From positions 1,488,001 to 1,552,000 of the forward strand of contig NZ_OY787464.1 in assembly GCF_963678845.1 (NCBI RefSeq): a stretch of 64,000 bases of DNA, read 5' to 3'. A program made the position numbers and the translations under genes. The notes below the pieces were generated by a model. The model did no database searches. It was given only the letters and a program-made list of their open reading frames with translations, and was not told the origin of the DNA. Numbering within the stretch: position 1 is the first letter of the stretch; every line of letters begins with the position of its first letter. The DNA is from an uncultured Bacteroides sp. (lineage in GTDB: Bacteria; Bacteroidota; Bacteroidia; Bacteroidales; Bacteroidaceae). Positions 25,319-35,092 of the stretch are shown here, piece by piece.

Positions 25319-27781
25319 TTAATCCTGGAAATAAACTCTCTTTACACGAGAGGATACGCTTGTAAGAATCTCATAAGGAATGGTGCCCAGAATATCAGAA
25401 AGAACAGTGATAGGAAGGTCATCGCCAAAGATTATTGCCTTATCTCCTTCTTTACAATCTATATCCGTAACATCAATCATACAGACATCCATACAGATAT
25501 TTCCCACATAAGGAGCCTTCTTTCCATTGACCATGCAATAAGCATGCCCATTGCCCAGGTGACGGTTCAGTCCGTCGGCATATCCGATAGGTATGGCTGC
25601 AATGCGGGAATCACGATCTATGCGTCCGTTGCGGCTGTAACCAATGGTGTCATCCTTAGGCACATCACGTATCTGAAGGATCGTAGTTTTCAAGGTGCTT
25701 ACATTGTTGATAATAGAATTATCGACCGCACTGACTCCATAAAGACCTATACCCAGGCGTACCATATCAAACTGTGCTCCGGCGAATCTTTCGATACCGG
25801 CAGAGTTACAGATGTGTCGAAGGATTTTATGCTGAAAGGCAGAAGTAAGTTCCAGTGATGCCTTGTCAAATGTCTCTATCTGTTGGCGGGTAAAAGCGTC
25901 AAACTTATCACTGTCACTACCTACCAGGTGAGAGAACACCGAACGAGGCAGAACAGCATTCTGCGACTTAAGACGTTTGATAAGTTCGGGCATCTCCTGG
26001 GGAGCGAACCCCAGACGGTGCATGCCTGTATCTAGTTTCACATGAATAGGAAAGTTGGTAATGCCTTGTTTCTCGGCTTCTTTGATGAGAGCCTCAAGTA
26101 ACTGAAAACTATATACCTCCGGTTCAAGTTTATAATCGAACATGGTTTTAAAGGCAGACATCTCAGGATTCATGATAATAATGGATCCGGTGATACCCGC
26201 TTTACGAAGATCGGAACCTTCATCGGCCACAGCTACAGCAAGGTAATCTACCCGATGATCCTGCAAAGTCTTGGCCACCTCATAAGAACCGGCACCGTAA
26301 GCAAATGCTTTCACCATGCATACCATCTTTGTCTCCGGTTTAAGCTTGGCACGGAAATAATTGAGGTTATCAACAATGGCATTGAGGTTAATCTCCAGAA
26401 TGGTTTCGTGCACCTTGAGTTCCAGCTCTTCCGAAATCTGTTCGAAAGTAAAGTCACGTGAACCTTTAATCAGAATCACTTCATTACGCAAAGAAGTAAA
26501 AACTTCCGATTTAAGGAATGATTCTGTATTGGGGAAGAAATATTTTTCAATCTCGAACTTCTTTGCACAAGAAGTGATCTCAGGACCTACTCCTATAATC
26601 TTATGAATGCCCCGGCTGTGAACCAGCTGAGCCACTTTCCTATAGAGCAAAGTATTGCTCTGTCCCGATTCAAGCATATCAGAAAGAATCAGTGTACGTC
26701 TCATTCCTTTAGATTCTGAACGACGATAAAGGAAATCGAGCGCGATATCAAGAGAAGCAATATCTGAATTATAGGTGTCATTTATAAGTATGCAGTTATT
26801 CTTTCCCTCTTTTACCTCCAGGCGCATGGCAACCGGTTCCAGTTTAGCCATCCTTAAAGCTATCTCTTCATAGGGCACCATCAGGTAAAGACAGGCCGCC
26901 AGACAGTTAAGGGAATTTTCTATGGAAGCATCGTCAATGAAAGGAATAGTATAGCCATTATCAAAGCCCAAATAGCGATAACTAATTGTAGTCTTATCGG
27001 TTCCTTTATTAATAGCACTTATATAAAGAGGTTTTTCTTTATCGTTTTTTGACCAGGCTATCTCTCTGGAAGCAAGCATTGATTTTGCCACACAATCAGC
27101 AATAAGGTCATTGTCACCATTATAAATAATTACATCACAATCCTTGAACAGAGAAACTTTTTCCATACATTTTTCCTGCAGAGAGAAGAAGTTCTCCTGA
27201 TGTGCCCCACCAATATTAGTGAGTATGCCAATGGTAGGACGAATAATTGATTGCAGGGCTCTCATCTCTCCCATCTCCGAAATGCCGGCTTCTATAACAG
27301 CCAGTTCAGATTGCTCATTGAGCTGCCACACAGAAAGCGGTACTCCAATTTGAGAATTATAACTGCGAGGAGAACGGGTAACCACACGATCGGGACTAAT
27401 GAGTTGATGCAACCATTCTTTTACCACAGTCTTGCCGTTGCTTCCGGTAACTCCTATCACGGGAATCTGGAACTTGGCACGATGCAGTTCTGCCAACTTT
27501 TGCAATGATTTCAGGGGATTTTGTACCACAAGGAAATTGGCCTCAGCGAAAGAGTTTGTATCGGGGAGCTCATTGACCACAAAATTTCTTACACCACGGG
27601 CATATAAATCGGTAATGTATTTATGTCCGTCATTACGTTTGCTTTGTAAAGCAAAAAAAAGTGTTTCTTCAGGAAAGCATAGAGACCGGCTGTCGGTAAG
27701 AAGCCAGTCTATTCGTGATTCTTTTTCACCTGTGCGCTTTGCACCTAATAGCTGTGAGATAGTTTCTATAGAATACGACAT
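25319..27781 (-). CDS. murF-alr: Bifunctional MurF / alanine racemase
   Basis: The 820-residue product is a fusion. The first about 450 residues are MurF (UDP-MurNAc-tripeptide:D-Ala-D-Ala ligase), with IPVIGVTGSNGKTVVKEWL as the ATP loop, SYNSQIGVPLSVW and the EAGISEMGEM motif. The rest is a PLP-dependent alanine racemase: MVCMVKAFAYGAG (PLP lysine, with F in place of the usual Y), GMHRLGF, MVRLGIGLYG, and GYADGLNR plus NICMDVCMIDVT near the C-terminus. It both makes D-alanine and uses the dipeptide in cell-wall precursor synthesis. The fusion is characteristic of Bacteroidetes. Its start overlaps the GSCFA gene by 16 bases. Confidence 0.94.
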   Translation of the reverse strand: MSYSIETISQLLGAKRTGEKESRIDWLLTDSRSLCFPEETLFFALQSKRNDGHKYITDLYARGVRNFVVNELPDTNSFAEANFLVVQNPLKSLQKLAELHRAKFQIPVIGVTGSNGKTVVKEWLHQLISPDRVVTRSPRSYNSQIGVPLSVWQLNEQSELAVIEAGISEMGEMRALQSIIRPTIGILTNIGGAHQENFFSLQEKCMEKVSLFKDCDVIIYNGDNDLIADCVAKSMLASREIAWSKNDKEKPLYISAINKGTDKTTISYRYLGFDNGYTIPFIDDASIENSLNCLAACLYLMVPYEEIALRMAKLEPVAMRLEVKEGKNNCILINDTYNSDIASLDIALDFLYRRSESKGMRRTLILSDMLESGQSNTLLYRKVAQLVHSRGIHKIIGVGPEITSCAKKFEIEKYFFPNTESFLKSEVFTSLRNEVILIKGSRDFTFEQISEELELKVHETILEINLNAIVDNLNYFRAKLKPETKMVCMVKAFAYGAGSYEVAKTLQDHRVDYLAVAVADEGSDLRKAGITGSIIIMNPEMSAFKTMFDYKLEPEVYSFQLLEALIKEAEKQGITNFPIHVKLDTGMHRLGFAPQEMPELIKRLKSQNAVLPRSVFSHLVGSDSDKFDAFTRQQIETFDKASLELTSAFQHKILRHICNSAGIERFAGAQFDMVRLGIGLYGVSAVDNSIINNVSTLKTTILQIRDVPKDDTIGYSRNGRIDRDSRIAAIPIGYADGLNRHLGNGHAYCMVNGKKAPYVGNICMDVCMIDVTDIDCKEGDKAIIFGDDLPITVLSDILGTIPYEILTSVSSRVKRVYFQD

Positions 27782-28746
27782 AATTCAATTTCTTTTTCAA
27801 CATCTAAGAACGGACATTTTTCCTTAAGTTGATTAATTTTTAACACTATTTGGCTTAAAAAAAGCTTATGCTGTTCCGAACCAGGATGGAAGGGTTTATG
27901 TTGCAGGGCTTTACTAATTACGCCCCATTCTTTCATTATTTGCTTGGTTTCTTTAGAAAAATAACAGTTACCAAAAGATTCCCACAGATAGGTTACTGCC
28001 ACAGCGGATGGATGAAGCATATCATCGGCATAAAAACGGTAGTCACGCAGTTCGTCGACCACCAGTTCATAAGATGGGAAATAGAAAACATGCTGAGGGA
28101 AATGTTCTTTCAGCGCATCAATGGCAAGCAACAGAATAGCCTTGCTCAACTGATTACCGTGCATGCCGTCTTTCACATGACGAATAGGACTGACAGAAAA
28201 CAGAAGCTTCAGATTATGATTATTTTTCAACATTCCATCAATTAGAGGAATATAGACATCCATGATCTGTTCAACACTTAACAAACGACGGTTAAAAGCA
28301 CTTTCGGGAAGCTTGTGACAATTGGCCACAGCAGTGCCGGTTTGTTTGTAGTCATAAACATAAGCCGTGCCAAAGGTTATAAGCAAGTAGTTGAGCTCCG
28401 GAAACTGACGAACAGCTGGTTCCAGACAGCTATTGATATTTTCCAGGCATTCATACTGAGAGGATGCAGAAAAAGAACCATGGTGCATAAAGCTATGATA
28501 TAATCCTTTATACTCAAACAAATCCTTTTCAGCGAATGTTCTCTTACTATCCAGACAATGCAGTCCGTTTGCTATGGAAAGCGGATTATAAAGAACACCA
28601 AAGGGGTTGACCGTACAGTTAAATTTATTTGTAACCAACAGGTTTCCAATATTCTGAGCAAAGCAGGAACCAAGCAACAGTATCTTGTCAGAATAAGTGA
28701 TAGCCAACTCTTTTTTAGGAAGTTCTACTAATGTTCTGAATTCCAT
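27766..28746 (-). CDS. GSCFA-domain protein
   Basis: The 326-residue product carries the name-giving motif near its start (ILLLGSCFAQNIG, about 24-36) and NPFGVLYNPLSI, then LLITFGTAYVY and LLFSVSPIRH. A late DDMLHPS completes an SGNH/GDSL-like Ser-Asp-His arrangement, so a hydrolase or esterase role is plausible. The family has no firm biochemical assignment. There is no signal peptide, so it is probably cytoplasmic. It lies upstream of and overlaps murF-alr, which suggests co-expression with cell-wall synthesis, a common arrangement in Bacteroides. Confidence 0.88.
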   Translation of the reverse strand: MEFRTLVELPKKELAITYSDKILLLGSCFAQNIGNLLVTNKFNCTVNPFGVLYNPLSIANGLHCLDSKRTFAEKDLFEYKGLYHSFMHHGSFSASSQYECLENINSCLEPAVRQFPELNYLLITFGTAYVYDYKQTGTAVANCHKLPESAFNRRLLSVEQIMDVYIPLIDGMLKNNHNLKLLFSVSPIRHVKDGMHGNQLSKAILLLAIDALKEHFPQHVFYFPSYELVVDELRDYRFYADDMLHPSAVAVTYLWESFGNCYFSKETKQIMKEWGVISKALQHKPFHPGSEQHKLFLSQIVLKINQLKEKCPFLDVEKEIELCRIL

Positions 28747-28788
28747 TTATATAAGCACTAATATTTGACATCAATAAAAATATCCCTG

Positions 28789-28796
28789 CAAAAGTA
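28789..28796 (-). promoter_or_regulatory. Candidate -7 box for the GSCFA-murF-alr operon
   Basis: TACTTTTG on the minus strand matches TAnnTTTG, about 43 bases before the GSCFA start codon and in the divergent gap with dxs. A TTG at the right distance is missing. A plus-strand TAATTTTG at 28820-28827 could serve dxs. Confidence 0.5.
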
Positions 28797-28845
28797 AGCA
28801 TCTTATAAGTAATTTATGCTAATTTTGCCATAAATTTGTCTGATA

Positions 28846-30744
28846 ATGAAGAATAACCAAACATATAGTTTGCTAAATGGCATAAATTGTCCGGGAGATC
28901 TTCGCAAACTCAATGTAGATATGCTTCCTGAGATCTGTAAAGAACTGAGGCAGGATATTATTGATGAGCTATCATGTAATCCGGGACACTTTGCTGCAAG
29001 TTTAGGAGCCGTAGAGCTGACTGTGGCTTTGCATTATGTATTTAATACTCCTTATGACAGAATAGTATGGGACGTAGGGCATCAGGCTTACGGTCACAAG
29101 ATTCTGACTGGAAGGAGAAAAGCTTTTTCCACTAACCGGAAATTAAATGGTATCCGTCCATTCCCTTCTCCAGATGAGAGCGAATATGATACTTTTACCT
29201 GCGGACATGCTTCTAACTCCATATCTGCCGCATTGGGTATGAGCGTGGCAGCTAAACATAAAGGTGAGAAAGACCGCCATGTGGTTGCCGTGATAGGTGA
29301 TGGTTCCATGACAGGGGGACTGGCTTTTGAAGGGCTCAACAATGCCTCTTCCACTCCGAACAATTTACTGATTGTGCTCAATGACAACAATATGGCTATA
29401 GACCGTACTGTAGGTGGTATGAAAGAGTATCTGCTCAATCTGGCCACTACTAACCGCTATAACCGCATACGACAAAAAGTGGCCCAACTGCTGTTTCGTT
29501 GGGGTATACTTAATGAATCACGCAGAAAGAGTGTAATCCGCTTCAACAATAGCCTGAAGACTCTGCTGTCTCAGCAGCAAAACATTTTCGAGGGAATGAG
29601 CATCCGCTACTTCGGTCCTTTTGATGGACACGACGTGAAGAACATAGCCCGTGTAATGAAAGATATAAAGGATATGGAAGGTCCAAAGATCCTGCATCTG
29701 CATACAGTTAAAGGAAAAGGTTTTGAACCGGCAGAGAGAGCAGCTACAGTGTGGCATGCACCTGGCATTTTTGATAAAGAGACAGGGGAACGGATTGTTA
29801 CTAACACCAAAGGAATGCCTCCTCTCTTTCAGGAAGTTTTTGGTCATACCGTATTAGAGCTTGCCAAGCAAAATGATAAAATTATAGGGGTTACTCCCGC
29901 CATGACTACAGGATGTTCCATGAACATTATGATGAAGGAGATGCCCGACAGAGCGTTCGACGTGGGTATTGCCGAAGGACATGCCGTTACCTTCTCGGGT
30001 GGAATGGCGAAAGATGGACTTCTTCCTTTCTGCAACATCTACTCTACCTTTATGCAGAGGGCGTTGGATAATGTAATTCACGATGTGGCCATTCAGAATC
30101 TGAATGTGGTACTCTGCCTGGACCGCGCCGGACTGGTGGGTGAAGACGGACCTACACATCATGGTGCTTTTGATATGGCATACTTGCGCTGTATCCCGAA
30201 TCTGACTATTGCTTCACCTTATGATGAACATGAACTCAGACAATTGATGTACACCGCTCAGCTGCCCGACAAAGGACCGTTCGTAATCCGCTATCCAAGA
30301 GGAAGAGGTTCACTGGTTGACTGGAAATGCCCGCTGGAAGAAATACCTGTAGGTACCGGAAGAAAGCTGAAAGACGGAAAAGATATGGCCGTTATCACTA
30401 TTGGACCAATAGGAACAGTCACTGCAAAAGCCATTGCCAGGGCTGAAGCTGAAGGAGCTACCATTGCCCATTATGATCTGCGCTTCCTCAAACCGCTGGA
30501 CCAAAATATGCTGAACGAAATAGGACAACATTTCAATAAGGTAGTTACAGTGGAAGATGGGGTTACGGAAGGTGGAATGGGAAGCTGCATTCTTGAATTT
30601 ATGTCTGATAACAACTATTCTCCACAGGTAAAAAGAATAGGTATTCCAAATATATTTGTGGAACATGGTAGCGTTAAAGAACTCTATAAGCTTTGTGGAA
30701 TGGATGAAGAGAGCATATATCACACTTTAAAGTCGCAATTATGA
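28846..30744 (+). CDS. dxs: 1-deoxy-D-xylulose-5-phosphate synthase
   Basis: The 632-residue product has the full transketolase-like set. It shows SLGAVELTVALHYVFNTP, VWDVGHQAYGHKILTGR, the thiamine diphosphate motif GDGSMTGG ... NDNNMAID (about 152-185), and the C-terminal halves with AGLVGEDGPTHHGAFD and IRYPRG. It joins pyruvate and glyceraldehyde-3-phosphate, the first step of the MEP isoprenoid pathway, and also feeds thiamine and pyridoxal synthesis. Length is normal. Its last four bases overlap the trkA start (ATGA), so the two are translationally coupled, although their functions are unrelated. Confidence 0.96.
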   Translation: MKNNQTYSLLNGINCPGDLRKLNVDMLPEICKELRQDIIDELSCNPGHFAASLGAVELTVALHYVFNTPYDRIVWDVGHQAYGHKILTGRRKAFSTNRKLNGIRPFPSPDESEYDTFTCGHASNSISAALGMSVAAKHKGEKDRHVVAVIGDGSMTGGLAFEGLNNASSTPNNLLIVLNDNNMAIDRTVGGMKEYLLNLATTNRYNRIRQKVAQLLFRWGILNESRRKSVIRFNNSLKTLLSQQQNIFEGMSIRYFGPFDGHDVKNIARVMKDIKDMEGPKILHLHTVKGKGFEPAERAATVWHAPGIFDKETGERIVTNTKGMPPLFQEVFGHTVLELAKQNDKIIGVTPAMTTGCSMNIMMKEMPDRAFDVGIAEGHAVTFSGGMAKDGLLPFCNIYSTFMQRALDNVIHDVAIQNLNVVLCLDRAGLVGEDGPTHHGAFDMAYLRCIPNLTIASPYDEHELRQLMYTAQLPDKGPFVIRYPRGRGSLVDWKCPLEEIPVGTGRKLKDGKDMAVITIGPIGTVTAKAIARAEAEGATIAHYDLRFLKPLDQNMLNEIGQHFNKVVTVEDGVTEGGMGSCILEFMSDNNYSPQVKRIGIPNIFVEHGSVKELYKLCGMDEESIYHTLKSQL

Positions 30745-32081
30745 AAATTATTATTGCAGGTGCCGGAGCTGTAGGCACACATCTTGCAAAACTTCTTTCG
30801 CAGGAGAAACAAGAGATCGTTCTGATGGACGAGAATGAAGATAAGTTGATAGCCATGGACACCAGCTTTGACCTGATGACAGTGTGCACATCTCCCACTT
30901 CCATCTCAGGATTAAAGGATGCAGGAATAGCTGAAGCCGACCTGTTCATTGCTGTTACTCCAGATGAGAGTCGTAACATGACAGCATGCATGCTGGCTTC
31001 CAGTCTGGGAGCAAAAAAAACAGTGGCGCGTATTGATAATTACGAATACCTGCTTCCTCACCATCAGGAATTTTTCAAGAAGCTGGGAGTTGATTCTCTT
31101 ATTTATCCCGAAATGCTTGCAGCCAAAGAGATTGTATCATCCATTAAGATGAGCTGGATTCGCCAATGGTGGGAGTTCTGCGGAGGAGCATTGATACTTA
31201 TTGGTGTAAAGATGAGACAAAATTCCACAATTTTGGATGTGACCCTTAGCGAACTGGGAAAAGAAGATATCCCTTTCCATGTGGTAGCTATTAAACGAGG
31301 AAATGAAACCATCATTCCCCGTGGTGATGATACTATTAAATTATATGATATTGTTTACTTTACCACTACTCAGAAATATATTCCTTATATCCGCAAGATA
31401 GTAGGAAAAGAAGACTATGCCGACGTAAGGAACGTAATGGTCATGGGAGGAAGCCGTATTGCGGTAAGAACTGTTCAATACGTACCCGACTATATGAAGT
31501 TGAAAGTTATTGAAAACGATGCTGCCCGCTGTACCCGACTCACTGAATTACTGGACAACAAGACGCTGGTAATTAACGGAGACGGCCGGGACGTTGACCT
31601 GCTGGTGGAAGAAGGGCTAAAAGACACAGAAGCATTTGTAGCACTTACGGGAAGCTCTGAGACCAATATTCTTGCCTGCCTGGCAGCGAAGCGAATGGGG
31701 GTAAGAAAGACTGTGGCCGAAGTGGAAAATATTGACTACATTGGAATGGCGGAGAGCCTGGACATTGGTACGGTAATAAACAAAAAACTAATTGCAGCCA
31801 GCCACATCTATCAGATGATGCTGAAAGCCGATGTGACTAATGTGAAGTGCCTCACCTTTGCAAACGCCGATGTGGCAGAGTTTAAGGTAAAAGAAGGAAC
31901 TGCCATTACTAAACGTAAGGTGAAGGATCTGGGACTGCCCAAGGGTACAACCATCGGAGGATTAATTCGTAACGGAAAAGGTTTAGTGGTAACAGGAGAA
32001 ACTCAGATAGAGCCAGGTGATCATGTAGTGGTATTCTGCCTGAACATGATGATCAAGAAGATTGAGAAATTCTTTAATTAA
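30741..32081 (+). CDS. trkA: Trk potassium uptake system NAD-binding protein TrkA
   Basis: The 446-residue product has two tandem RCK units. Each has a Rossmann N-terminal part (MKIIIAGAGAVGTHLAKLL at the start; VMVMGGSRIAVRTVQYV at about 232) and a TrkA-C part (for example DIPFHVVAIKRGNETIIPRG). It is a soluble regulator bound to the cytoplasmic face of the TrkH channel, where NAD(H) or other nucleotides gate potassium uptake. The gene overlaps dxs by four bases and is followed by trkH after 31 bases, so the three form one operon. Confidence 0.95.
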   Translation: MKIIIAGAGAVGTHLAKLLSQEKQEIVLMDENEDKLIAMDTSFDLMTVCTSPTSISGLKDAGIAEADLFIAVTPDESRNMTACMLASSLGAKKTVARIDNYEYLLPHHQEFFKKLGVDSLIYPEMLAAKEIVSSIKMSWIRQWWEFCGGALILIGVKMRQNSTILDVTLSELGKEDIPFHVVAIKRGNETIIPRGDDTIKLYDIVYFTTTQKYIPYIRKIVGKEDYADVRNVMVMGGSRIAVRTVQYVPDYMKLKVIENDAARCTRLTELLDNKTLVINGDGRDVDLLVEEGLKDTEAFVALTGSSETNILACLAAKRMGVRKTVAEVENIDYIGMAESLDIGTVINKKLIAASHIYQMMLKADVTNVKCLTFANADVAEFKVKEGTAITKRKVKDLGLPKGTTIGGLIRNGKGLVVTGETQIEPGDHVVVFCLNMMIKKIEKFFN

Positions 32082-32112
32082 CAGATAAAGGCTATCAGAT
32101 AGCAAAAAGATT

Positions 32113-33564
32113 ATGATTAATCTAAAGATGATTTTAAGGATAATGGGCATTCTGTCGCTCATTGAAGCCGTTTTATTACTTCTCTGCGCGGGAGTATCTC
32201 TTATATACGGAGAAAGCATTATTAATGATTTTCTCATGGTAGCTGCAGGTTCCGTTATTTTTGGGGGATTATTGCTGCTAATGGGAAAAGGAGCTTCCAA
32301 GCAACTGAACCGCAGAAACGGATATCTAATTGTAACCCTTTCGTGGTTACTTTTCTCGGCCATCGGAATGTTCCCGTTTCTGATAAGCGGATACGTGCCA
32401 CGGGTAGTAGATGCATTCTTTGAAACTATGTCCGGCTTCACAACTACAGGAGCCACAGTGATTGACAATATAGAATCGTTGCCTCACGGACTACTTTTCT
32501 GGCGTAGCCTTACACAGTGGGCAGGCGGTTTGGGAATCATCTTTTTCACCATTGCCATGCTCCCTCTCTTTGGAATGGGAAGTATGCATCTTTTCTCGGC
32601 CGAAGCAACCGGTACTTCACATGAAAGATTGCATCCACGTATCAGTATAACAGCAAAATGGATATGGTATGTTTATTTTGGTCTTACATTGGCACTGACT
32701 TTATTCTTGCTTTTGGGAGGCATGAACCTGTTCGACTCCATTTGTCACTCATTCTCAACAATATCTACCGGAGGTTTTTCCACTAAAAAGGCTAGCATAG
32801 CTTATTACAGTTCACCTTATATAGAATATGTGATATCTATTTTCATGATACTCTCCGGTATTAACTTTACTCTCTTTTTCTATCTGGCAAAAGGAAAACC
32901 CCAAAAAGCACTGTTAAATGAAGAACTAAAGTGGTTTTTGAAATCAATAATTGTTTTCACAGCAATATTCACTGTAACGTTGACTTATACCAGTCCGTAT
33001 GGGGTTGGAGAATCTTTCCGAAAAGCACTGTTTCAGGTAGCCTCACTTCATACAACAACCGGGCTTGTATCTGCCGACTATATGGTTTGGACACCTTTTT
33101 TGTGGGCATTACTAGGTGTTATCATGTTCTTAGGAGCAAGCAGCGGATGTACCTCTGGAGCAATAAAAAGTATTCGTTTACTTATACTAGGTAAAATGAC
33201 AAAAAATGAGTTCAAGCGTATGGTCCACCCCAACGCGGTGCTGCCAGTAAAGATAAACAAGATAGCAATATCCCCTTCCACCCAATCCTCTGTATTACTA
33301 TTTATCCTCTTGTATATGATTATCTTTGTAGCCAGTTGGCTGGCTATGATGGCTATGGGAGTAGGAAATGTAGAAGCCTTTGGTACCGTAGTTTCAAGTA
33401 TGGGAAGTGTAGGCCCGGGGTTAGGTTTATGCGGTCCGGTTCACTCATGGAACTGCCTCCCCGATGGAGGAAAATGGCTTCTATCCTTCCTGATGCTCAT
33501 TGGACGTTTGGAACTGTTCACTGTATTACTTCTCTTCACTCCACAATTCTGGAAGAAAAGATAA
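32113..33564 (+). CDS. trkH: Trk potassium uptake channel TrkH
   Basis: The 483-residue product has about ten hydrophobic segments and four filter-like loops: MSGFTTTGATVI, FSTISTGGFSTK, ASLHTTTGLVS and SSMGSVGPGLG. This fourfold pore pattern is diagnostic of the TrkH/KtrB superfamily. It forms the transmembrane K+ pathway and works with the TrkA protein encoded just before it. It is the last gene of the dxs-trkA-trkH operon and is followed by a hairpin. Confidence 0.95.
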   Translation: MINLKMILRIMGILSLIEAVLLLLCAGVSLIYGESIINDFLMVAAGSVIFGGLLLLMGKGASKQLNRRNGYLIVTLSWLLFSAIGMFPFLISGYVPRVVDAFFETMSGFTTTGATVIDNIESLPHGLLFWRSLTQWAGGLGIIFFTIAMLPLFGMGSMHLFSAEATGTSHERLHPRISITAKWIWYVYFGLTLALTLFLLLGGMNLFDSICHSFSTISTGGFSTKKASIAYYSSPYIEYVISIFMILSGINFTLFFYLAKGKPQKALLNEELKWFLKSIIVFTAIFTVTLTYTSPYGVGESFRKALFQVASLHTTTGLVSADYMVWTPFLWALLGVIMFLGASSGCTSGAIKSIRLLILGKMTKNEFKRMVHPNAVLPVKINKIAISPSTQSSVLLFILLYMIIFVASWLAMMAMGVGNVEAFGTVVSSMGSVGPGLGLCGPVHSWNCLPDGGKWLLSFLMLIGRLELFTVLLLFTPQFWKKR

Positions 33565-33586
33565 AGATATTGAATGCGCGGAAAAA

Positions 33587-33617
33587 CACCCTCTATTTTT
33601 TGTTATTATAGGGGGTG
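33587..33617 (+). terminator. Probable terminator after trkH
   Basis: CACCCTCTAT (33587-33596) pairs with ATAGGGGGTG (33608-33617) with one G-U wobble around an 11-base T-rich loop. A weak T-run (AATTTTTA) follows a few bases later. It lies 23 bases after the trkH stop. Confidence 0.6.
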
Positions 33618-34048
33618 GAAATAATTTTTACGCAGCTCATATTCAGCGCATTACGACAAAAAGTGAAACGTATTGTCAAAAAAAAACCTTATATTTTTCC
33701 TATTTCAGGGACTTAACTGAGTTAAAAAGAGTTTCATTGCTATTTATCAGTCATTTAATCGGTTTATATATTAAATCCAAACAGGTTATAATACTAATTT
33801 CATCCTGATATATTTCTATTTCCAGACGAAAGAATTTTGGAAAGAGTGACTTGTTCCACTCACACATTATATAGTTATTAGTCCTATACAAGAGAAGAGC
33901 TACAGCACATTTAACTATTCACAATTATTACCATTTACTTCACAATTTCAGCTTCTGAGAACAGAAATTATACTAATTCTGATCTTTACTACTTTCTATC
34001 ATCCAGATAAAAAAGAGAATAAAAAATCAACTTTTTGTTAGGTGCAGT
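33618..34048. other. AT-rich intergenic region before the nuo operon
   Basis: About 430 bases hold no convincing coding frame, RNA gene or repeat on either strand. A 101-codon plus-strand frame across 33500-33808 begins inside trkH in another frame and has no known motif. Confidence 0.6.
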
Positions 34049-34080
34049 TTGCAAATGATTAATAATAAATTGTATCTTTG
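34049..34080 (+). promoter_or_regulatory. Bacteroides-type promoter of the nuo operon
   Basis: TTG (34049-34051), a 21-base spacer and TATCTTTG (34073-34080) fit the consensus. The leader to nuoA at 34167 would be about 80 bases. Confidence 0.78.
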
Positions 34081-34166
34081 CGCTCTTAAAAGCTGAATAT
34101 CAGCTTCTAATTTATTATTGTTAAATATTTCTATTTATATTATACATTTTTAATGTACATTGAACT

Positions 34167-34517
34167 ATGAATTTTATGATGTTAGTCGTCGCTGTAATCA
34201 CGGCAATAGCCTTGGTTTTTGCGGCTTTGTTTATCGCCAAAGCGATCTCGCCGCGGTCGTTTAACCCACAAAAGGGAGAAGCGTACGAATGCGGTATTCC
34301 TACACGAGGTAAGTCTTGGATGCAGTTCAGAGTTGGTTACTATCTGTTTGCCATCCTGTTTTTAATGTTCGACGTTGAAACCGTCTTTCTTTTCCCTTGG
34401 GCTACCATTGTGGGTGAGCTAGGTGTAAACGGACTTATCAGTATTCTATTTTTCTTCGGTGTGTTAATTTTAGGTCTGGCTTATGCCTGGAAGAAAGGAG
34501 CTCTTGAATGGAAATAA
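34167..34517 (+). CDS. nuoA: NADH-quinone oxidoreductase subunit A
   Basis: The 116-residue product has three membrane spans and the NuoA loop KGEAYECGIPTRGKSWMQFRVGYYLFAI. It then has FLMFDVETVFLFPW, which holds the conserved acidic residues at the quinone-site side. NuoA is a small subunit at the junction of the membrane and peripheral arms of complex I. It is the first gene of the nuo operon; its end overlaps nuoB by 10 bases. Confidence 0.95.
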   Translation: MNFMMLVVAVITAIALVFAALFIAKAISPRSFNPQKGEAYECGIPTRGKSWMQFRVGYYLFAILFLMFDVETVFLFPWATIVGELGVNGLISILFFFGVLILGLAYAWKKGALEWK

Positions 34518-35089
34518 AGAAGCCGAAAATAAAGTCTATGCAATATGAAGACTTCAAAGATAATGAGTATTTGGAAAACATGGTTGCTGAGATCAATGCC
34601 GAAGGTACAAACGTACTTCTTGGTAAATTGGACGATCTTATCAACTGGGGACGAAGCAATTCACTTTGGCCGCTTACATTCGCTACAAGCTGTTGCGGTA
34701 TCGAATTCATGGCACTTGGTGCCGCGCGTTATGACATGGCCCGTTTTGGGTTTGAAGTAGCACGTGCCAGTCCTCGCCAAGCAGATATGATCATGGTTTG
34801 CGGAACAATCACCGACAGAATGGCTCCGGTATTGAAGCGTCTTTATGACCAGATGCCAGAACCAAAATACGTGGTTGCTGTGGGCGGATGCGCTGTCAGC
34901 GGTGGTCCGTTTAAGAAGTCTTATCACGTAGTAAACGGGGTAGACCAGATAATGCCGGTTGATGTATATATCCCTGGATGTCCTCCACGTCCTGAATCCT
35001 TCTACTACGGTATGATGCAATTACAACGCAAAGTGAAACTCGAAAAATTCTTCGGTGGAGTAAACCGCAAAGAGAAAGAAGAAAAATAA
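34508..35089 (+). CDS. nuoB: NADH-quinone oxidoreductase subunit B
   Basis: The 193-residue product has the ligands of the terminal [4Fe-4S] cluster N2: the paired cysteines in TSCCGIEF (62, 63), Cys128 in AVGGCAVSGGPF and Cys158 in IPGCPPRPE. NuoB passes electrons from the iron-sulphur chain to quinone at the base of the peripheral arm. An internal ATG at codon 11 is a possible alternative start. The gene overlaps nuoA and is followed by nuoCD after three bases. Confidence 0.96.
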   Translation: MEIKKPKIKSMQYEDFKDNEYLENMVAEINAEGTNVLLGKLDDLINWGRSNSLWPLTFATSCCGIEFMALGAARYDMARFGFEVARASPRQADMIMVCGTITDRMAPVLKRLYDQMPEPKYVVAVGGCAVSGGPFKKSYHVVNGVDQIMPVDVYIPGCPPRPESFYYGMMQLQRKVKLEKFFGGVNRKEKEEK

Positions 35090-35092
35090 GCT

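Noticed and set aside
33618..34048. tRNA or riboswitch in the gap before nuoA
   Set aside because: No cloverleaf, GTTC-type T-loop, or conserved riboswitch core was found; only the terminator and the promoter are supported.
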